In this document: one piece after another, positions 60,263 through 64,000 of the stretch
Position numbering within the stretch: position 1 is the stretch's first letter
How the letters are laid out: every line of letters starts with the position of its first letter
Assembly (NCBI RefSeq): GCF_900186535.1
Contig: NZ_FYDE01000005.1
Coordinates: 1,960,895 to 2,024,894 of the forward strand
Reading direction: 5' to 3'
Length of the DNA: 64,000 bases
Origin: Marasmitruncus massiliensis
GTDB lineage: Bacteria > Bacillota > Clostridia > Oscillospirales > Ruminococcaceae
Translations under genes and position numbers: made by a program
The notes under the pieces: model-generated
Told to the model about the DNA's origin: nothing
Seen by the model: only the letters and a program-made list of their open reading frames with translations
Database searches by the model: none

Positions 60263-61009
60263 TTATCGTTTCTCTTTTTTAGACCGGTAAAAGAATATTG
60301 CAGAAATAAAAATTAAAATTGCGGCAATAAAAATCCATATGTACCTGTTCAGATCCCGAGGGGCCTCCTCAAATTGAACAGTCCTTACAATTTCTTCAAA
60401 TTCCTTGCGGTGCACATCGGTTAATTCATCCGCATATGAGCGGTAGAACAGGTTAATCTGCCGCCCGTTTACAATTGTGATATAACCGGCAATACTGATC
60501 GGCATTTCATTTTGTTCCACTTTCCCTTCGAAAGACACAAATAATGCCTCAGGAAGCTGCAAACGGCCATGGCTTTCTATGCTGATTCCGCTCGTGCCTG
60601 CAAGCAGGTCGGACTGACCCATGCCTTCAAGCTGATTCAGGTCAAGCCCGGTCAGTGCTTTTTCCAGCTCCTGAACCCGGCTTTCCGGCAATTTGCTCAG
60701 ATCAGAGATAGACCGCGTATTTTCATTTTCCTGCATGGAAACAACCAGTTCCGTCCCTGCGGTCAGATTGACCGCATTATAATAGATTCCGGCCTTTTCA
60801 AACAGCTGCAACATTGTCCCGCGGTCAAGTCCCAAGTCCGCGAGGACCGGATCTCCCTCCTTGGTATCCCGGGTAAGCGCTCCCCAACCCTCCGGCACAG
60901 AGAGTTTCATGTCCAATCCCGGAATCGCATTATTTTTTTCCGCCGCGGAAATAGGCATACCTGCAAACAGCAGCAGGCAGCATATCAGCAGCACAACCCA
61001 TTTTCTCAT
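60263..61009 (-). CDS. Hypothetical secreted protein with C-terminal membrane anchor
   Basis: 248 residues. Signal peptide (1-~23, LLICCLLLFAGMPISAAE), an extracellular mixed alpha/beta domain (GLDMKLSVPEGWGALTRD... and ISIAGYITIVNGRQINLFYRSYADE), and a C-terminal helix (~225-242) followed by RSKKEKR. The domain recalls proteins that sense or bind at the outer membrane face, but I do not recognise the family. Start ATG 61007-61009 after AAAGGAG. Last gene of the PHP-TSCPD operon. Confidence 0.75.
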   Translation of the reverse strand: MRKWVVLLICCLLLFAGMPISAAEKNNAIPGLDMKLSVPEGWGALTRDTKEGDPVLADLGLDRGTMLQLFEKAGIYYNAVNLTAGTELVVSMQENENTRSISDLSKLPESRVQELEKALTGLDLNQLEGMGQSDLLAGTSGISIESHGRLQLPEALFVSFEGKVEQNEMPISIAGYITIVNGRQINLFYRSYADELTDVHRKEFEEIVRTVQFEEAPRDLNRYIWIFIAAILIFISAIFFYRSKKEKR

Positions 61010-61026
61010 CCTTACTCCTTTATCAC

Positions 61027-61584
61027 TTACCGGATCAACTGCATCCGCAGCATAATCTGAGTGCAATACATCATAAAATAGTCTGTTAGCTCCGCACCGT
61101 AACGGATAAAAACAGGATCCCCTTCCTTATCGCAGAGCTGCGCAAATACCCGGCCGACAGCCTCGGATTTTTCGGGAGCAGAGCGACGGGCCAGCATATA
61201 AAGTGAAAATGCCGCGCTATCATTGATCAGGTCATAAAGTTCTGCCGACTGCTGGCGGACACTTTCATAGAAAGAGGATAAAACCGACTGCGCTACAATG
61301 GAATTTGGGGCCATATCTTCTACCACGCGATTGACAACATAGGCAAACAGTACTTTACGCTGCGCCATCGTGTTATCATTGTCAAATACGCCGACTCCAA
61401 AGAGAGTGGCACCTTTTGACGGAACAGTCAACTCTGCTGCAAACTGCTGCCCTAGTTTGCGGGCTTTATCCATATTTCCATTTGACTTTTCACGTACAAA
61501 CGCATTAGCGGCACCTTCAGACGTATCAAATACCTCTGAAATCCGTTCAGGCGCTATTTTCATATCGCTGTCGTCAAATTGCAC
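61027..61584 (-). CDS. Hypothetical protein
   Basis: 185 residues, soluble and mostly helical. Start GTG 61584 behind a weak GGCGGGTG; ATG 61563 is an alternative with no binding site. Segments ATLFGVGVFDNDNTMAQRKVLFAYVVNRVVEDMAP and AFSLYMLARRSAPEKSEAVGRVFAQLC stand out. I recognise no family. It lies 20 bases after the TSCPD gene and 17 before the secreted-protein gene, so all are cotranscribed. Confidence 0.7.
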   Translation of the reverse strand: MQFDDSDMKIAPERISEVFDTSEGAANAFVREKSNGNMDKARKLGQQFAAELTVPSKGATLFGVGVFDNDNTMAQRKVLFAYVVNRVVEDMAPNSIVAQSVLSSFYESVRQQSAELYDLINDSAAFSLYMLARRSAPEKSEAVGRVFAQLCDKEGDPVFIRYGAELTDYFMMYCTQIMLRMQLIR

Positions 61585-61604
61585 AGAAACACACCCGCCT
61601 TTAC

Positions 61605-61892
61605 CTAAATTTCCCTGGTCTCCTGATGAATTGCCTGTTTCAACGCTTTTACCAGCTGATCCGGGCAGGAAGTATCCCTTGCGCCGCAGCGGATGCCTTC
61701 CAGCAAATCAATCACATCTTTTATCTTTTTTCCTTTTACAAGCGCACAGATTCCCTGCAGATTCCCGTCACAGCCCCCAATAAATTCAACGTTCCGGATG
61801 ATATCGCCCTCAACATCGATATTGATGAATCGAGAGCAAACCCCCTTGGTTTTATAGCTGATTTTCAAAGATTGTGCTCCATTTCCTGTCAT
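61605..61892 (-). CDS. TSCPD-domain protein (TIGR03905-like)
   Basis: 95 residues. The name motif TSCPD lies near residue 74, preceded by GGCDGNLQGICALVKGKKIKDVIDLLEGIRCG. This domain also occurs at the C-terminus of some class II ribonucleotide reductases; the free-standing form has no known function. Its ATG overlaps the PHP stop (ATGA). Confidence 0.9.
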   Translation of the reverse strand: MTGNGAQSLKISYKTKGVCSRFINIDVEGDIIRNVEFIGGCDGNLQGICALVKGKKIKDVIDLLEGIRCGARDTSCPDQLVKALKQAIHQETREI

Positions 61893-62728
61893 TTATGTTC
61901 TTTGCTTTTAGCAAGTTTAAAAATACGCTCCAGATTTTCCTGTGTCGTAAGGCAGGTGCCAAGCGGATTCGGGTGCTGGCTGTTTGCACCGTGAAAATCG
62001 GTACCGCCTGTGGAAAGCAGACCATATTCCTGTATGACCGCGTCTATTTCCGGAATATCTTCCTCGTTCACACGGGGATGGTAACGTTCCACTCCGTCAA
62101 TCAGCCCTTCAGCAGCCAGTTCACGCATCAGCTCCACAGAACGGTAAACAGATGGATGCGCCAGTACGCACACGCCCCCCGCGGTGCGGATCAGCTTCGC
62201 GGCTTCCCGCACATCCGGGTAAGAATGAGGCACATAGCAGCTGCCTTTTGAACTTAAAATCTGATGGAACAGAGAGCCGTAGATGGAATCCGCATACCCC
62301 AAATCCATCAGGGCGTTCATAATATGTGCAGAAAACAGCGACGCGGCACCGGAAGAAAATTTATGCACATGCTCCTCTGTCAGCGGAAATTGCCTCATCA
62401 CCTTCCGAAGGCTGGCCCGCATCGAGGCATCGCGGCTTTCCGTAGTTCGTTTCAGCATTCCTACCAGCCGGTCAGGGTTTTGCGGCAGATAACATAGAAG
62501 ATGGACTTTTCTCTTCCGCTGCTGGTCGTAGGCAGATATTTCCGTTCCAGAAACGATCCCAATGCCAATCCGTCTCCCAAGCTGCTCCGCGCGCTTGATG
62601 CCAGCCATGGTATCATGGTCAGTTACCGCAACAAAATCAAGCCCGCTTCTTTTGGCATAAGTAATCAAATCGTCTATGCCCATCGAACCGTCAGAAAAAC
62701 GCGTGTGGCAATGCAAGTCGCCAATCAT
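61889..62728 (-). CDS. PHP-domain phosphoesterase (RNase AM/TrpH-like)
   Basis: 279 residues. Metal ligands in IGDLHCHTRFSDGSM (2-16), AVTDHDTMAGIKRA, ISGTEISAY, VLAHPSVYR and STGGTDFHGANS. This is the TrpH/RNase AM layout: members hydrolyse 3',5'-bisphosphonucleotides or short 5' RNA ends. Start ATG 62726-62728 after GGGGGG. Leads the four-gene operon and is divergent from dnaD. Confidence 0.9.
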   Translation of the reverse strand: MIGDLHCHTRFSDGSMGIDDLITYAKRSGLDFVAVTDHDTMAGIKRAEQLGRRIGIGIVSGTEISAYDQQRKRKVHLLCYLPQNPDRLVGMLKRTTESRDASMRASLRKVMRQFPLTEEHVHKFSSGAASLFSAHIMNALMDLGYADSIYGSLFHQILSSKGSCYVPHSYPDVREAAKLIRTAGGVCVLAHPSVYRSVELMRELAAEGLIDGVERYHPRVNEEDIPEIDAVIQEYGLLSTGGTDFHGANSQHPNPLGTCLTTQENLERIFKLAKSKEHK

Positions 62729-62760
62729 AGTTTCGCCCCCCGTTCCCAGCATATATAAAT

Positions 62761-62790
62761 ATTATACAACGTTTTGCACTTTTGGTGCAA
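62761..62790 (-). promoter_or_regulatory. Promoter of the PHP-TSCPD operon
   Basis: On the minus strand, -35 TTGCAC (62785-62790), 18-base spacer, -10 TATAAT (62761-62766). Confidence 0.65.
62774..62790. promoter_or_regulatory. Inverted repeat, possible operator
   Basis: TTGCAC (62774-62779), five bases, GTGCAA (62785-62790). A perfect 6-bp dyad covering the -35 box of the PHP promoter and lying 9 bases from the -35 of the divergent dnaD promoter. Confidence 0.45.
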
Positions 62791-62798
62791 CTTATATT

Positions 62799-62826
62799 TT
62801 GAAATATCGGCATGATGTGCTATAAT
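62799..62826 (+). promoter_or_regulatory. Promoter of dnaD
   Basis: -35 TTGAAA (62799-62804), 16-base spacer, TGC-extended -10 TATAAT (62821-62826), about 90 bases before the dnaD ATG. Confidence 0.75.
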
Positions 62827-62916
62827 AATGTTTGCCAATTCAGGTACTTTTTAAAGGATCTAACAGTTCCATACCTTTGTTTCGCTGTAAATTATTGTTT
62901 AACTTTGGAGTGTGTT

Positions 62917-63945
62917 ATGGCTTATCTAATTGACTCTGGTATATGGTCTTCTGTGTTTGCCGTTCCTTCGGCAATCGTAGACCAGCACATTAAAATGTGT
63001 TCCCCTCTGTCGCTGAAAGTTCTGCTGGTCATGCTGCGGCACCCCGGAAAAGCAGTTGACGCCGAATGGCTTTCCGGGCAGCTCAACATGACTCCCGCGG
63101 ATATTTCCGACGCTTTGGGATACTGGATCGGCGCCGGAATTGTATCAAACACAACATTTCCCACACAGCCGTCCGAACCACAGGAACAAATTCCGGCAGT
63201 CAAAAAAAGCTCTGCCGCCGAACCTGTTGTTACGGAAACAAAAAATGAGGCAACCGGTCAGAGAATTATCACCATTGCATCGCGTCCGAAGATTACCCGC
63301 GAAGATGTGATACAAATCGCACAGGGCGACCATTCTATCGCCCAGCTTTTACGGGAGGCGCAAAGTATTCTCGGCGCGCCTTTGACGCCTGTGGAGAGTG
63401 AAATTCTTGTGGCGCTCTGCAGTTATTACGGCATGCGGTCGGATGCTGTCATGATGCTGCTCCAATACTGCGTTTCAATCGGGCATAAGAGTATGAGTTA
63501 TGTGGAAAAAACAGCCGCGAACTGGCTGGACCGGGGTATTATCACCCATGAGCAGGTTGAACGCGAAATCCTCCGGCTTACCGCGGAAAATGAAAACGAG
63601 AAAAAAATCCTCAAGGCCTTCGGACTTTACAACCGGGGGCTGACCCCGAAAGAAAAAGAATATATCCCCCGCTGGTTTTCACTTGGTCTGGATGAGGTAT
63701 TGATTTTCCTTGCCTGCGAACGGGCAGTCGAAAATACCGGAAAAGTCTCCTTTGCCTACGCAGATAAAATCCTGACCTCCTGGAAAGCCAAAGGAATCAC
63801 CACGGTAAAGGCCGCCACTGAAGATCTGAACAGTTTTTCCAAACAGCCTGAGCCAAAACAAAACAAGTCGGCGCAGACCGGGGGGGATTCCTCCCTCGAT
63901 ATGGATAAAATCCGCCAGCTTCTGCATCAGCCGTTTCATGAGTAA
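62917..63945 (+). CDS. dnaD: DnaD-domain replication initiation protein
   Basis: 342 residues. N-terminal winged-helix part (~1-80, SLKVLLVMLRHPGKAVDAEWLSGQLNMTPADISDALGYWIGAGIV), a linker, and two DnaD (DnaB_2) domains: LTPVESEILVALCSYYGMRSDAVMMLLQYC...YVEKTAANWLDRGI and the later LDEVLIFLACERAVENTGKVSFAYADKILTSWKAKGI, each ending in the YxxxIxxxW signature. Works with DnaI/DnaC in helicase loading. ATG 62917 after TTGGAG. Followed by a dnaC-like gene at the window end. Confidence 0.92.
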   Translation: MAYLIDSGIWSSVFAVPSAIVDQHIKMCSPLSLKVLLVMLRHPGKAVDAEWLSGQLNMTPADISDALGYWIGAGIVSNTTFPTQPSEPQEQIPAVKKSSAAEPVVTETKNEATGQRIITIASRPKITREDVIQIAQGDHSIAQLLREAQSILGAPLTPVESEILVALCSYYGMRSDAVMMLLQYCVSIGHKSMSYVEKTAANWLDRGIITHEQVEREILRLTAENENEKKILKAFGLYNRGLTPKEKEYIPRWFSLGLDEVLIFLACERAVENTGKVSFAYADKILTSWKAKGITTVKAATEDLNSFSKQPEPKQNKSAQTGGDSSLDMDKIRQLLHQPFHE

Positions 63946-63965
63946 TCGGATTTTGGAGGATACAT

Positions 63966-64000
63966 ATGGGCTATTCGAAAGACATCTACCAAAAAGCGCA
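63966..64000 (+). CDS. Start of a probable DnaC/DnaI-type helicase loader (cut off)
   Basis: ATG 63966 with TTGGAGG 7 bases upstream begins MGYSKDIYQKA, 20 bases after dnaD. Only 11 residues are visible, so the family cannot be proved from sequence. In clostridia an ATP-binding DnaC-like protein normally follows this DnaD-domain gene. Confidence 0.5.
   Translation, partial: MGYSKDIYQKA

Noticed and set aside
1-64000. Insertion sequences, prophage, CRISPR arrays, tRNA or rRNA genes
   Set aside because: I looked for transposase or integrase motifs, regularly spaced repeats and tRNA cloverleaf or rRNA-like sequence and saw none.

Overview
The window looks like a chromosomal core segment of an anaerobic Firmicute, most likely a clostridium of the Oscillospirales (Ruminococcaceae-like). 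The signs are infC-rpmI-rplT, AddAB instead of RecBCD, WhiA, HprK, DnaD, a ferredoxin-dependent 2-oxoacid oxidoreductase, strong AGGAGG-type ribosome binding sites, frequent GTG/TTG starts, and DUF4364 and TSCPD proteins. Base composition is fairly even throughout. I see no prophage, insertion sequence, CRISPR array, rRNA or tRNA. Most genes lie on the minus strand.

Layout. 1-1.9 kb: a cut-off TrmH-type RNA methyltransferase, then rplT, rpmI and infC, with an ATT start for infC and a structured leader. 1.9-8.8 kb: addA and addB. 8.9-12.2 kb: a five-gene operon for a 2-oxoacid:ferredoxin oxidoreductase, led by a P-loop NTPase. 12.3-14 kb: a tiny secreted sortase-substrate-like protein, a LUD protein and a HAD phosphatase. 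14.1-18.1 kb: a thiamine salvage and uptake operon (Thiamine_BP protein, thiW, thiM, thiE, HAD, thiD) behind a TPP riboswitch with a terminator. 18.1-21.8 kb: two tandem small paralogous proteins, a thioesterase, an orphan MazF, a LolA-like lipoprotein and Nnr. 21.9-23.2 kb: rpsF-ssb-rpsR.

23.2-27.1 kb: YaiI, an ECF sigma factor with a large membrane-anchored beta-propeller protein, and a small hypothetical protein. 27.1-35 kb: a purine operon (purE, C, F, M, N, an archaeal-type IMP cyclohydrolase, a stand-alone AICAR transformylase, purD). It follows a 180-nt structured RNA that ends in a terminator directly upstream of purE. 35.1-45.7 kb: a run of hprK, PHP, ROK kinase, murB, rapZ, whiA, ybjQ, dnaE and pfkA, in which yvcK is missing between rapZ and whiA.

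45.8-50.3 kb: cell-envelope genes (a toroid-repeat membrane protein, then DUF4358-MBOAT-DHHW, which probably O-acylate a surface polymer). 50.4-52.9 kb: a polar amino acid ABC transporter. 53-55.5 kb: birA, a radical SAM/SPASM enzyme and a Cof-type phosphatase. 55.7-58.1 kb: a second ECF sigma/anti-sigma operon with two membrane proteins. 58.3-64 kb: small membrane proteins, DUF4364, a TVP38 protein, an operon of PHP phosphoesterase, TSCPD protein and two unknowns, and divergently dnaD followed by the start of a dnaC-like gene.

The most interesting items are the unidentified purE leader RNA, the split PurH, the two ECF modules, the gaps in conserved gene clusters (no alr/mazE, no yvcK), and several small conserved proteins of unknown function. 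Start sites were adjusted wherever the longest open frame began inside or upstream of a clear ribosome binding site.
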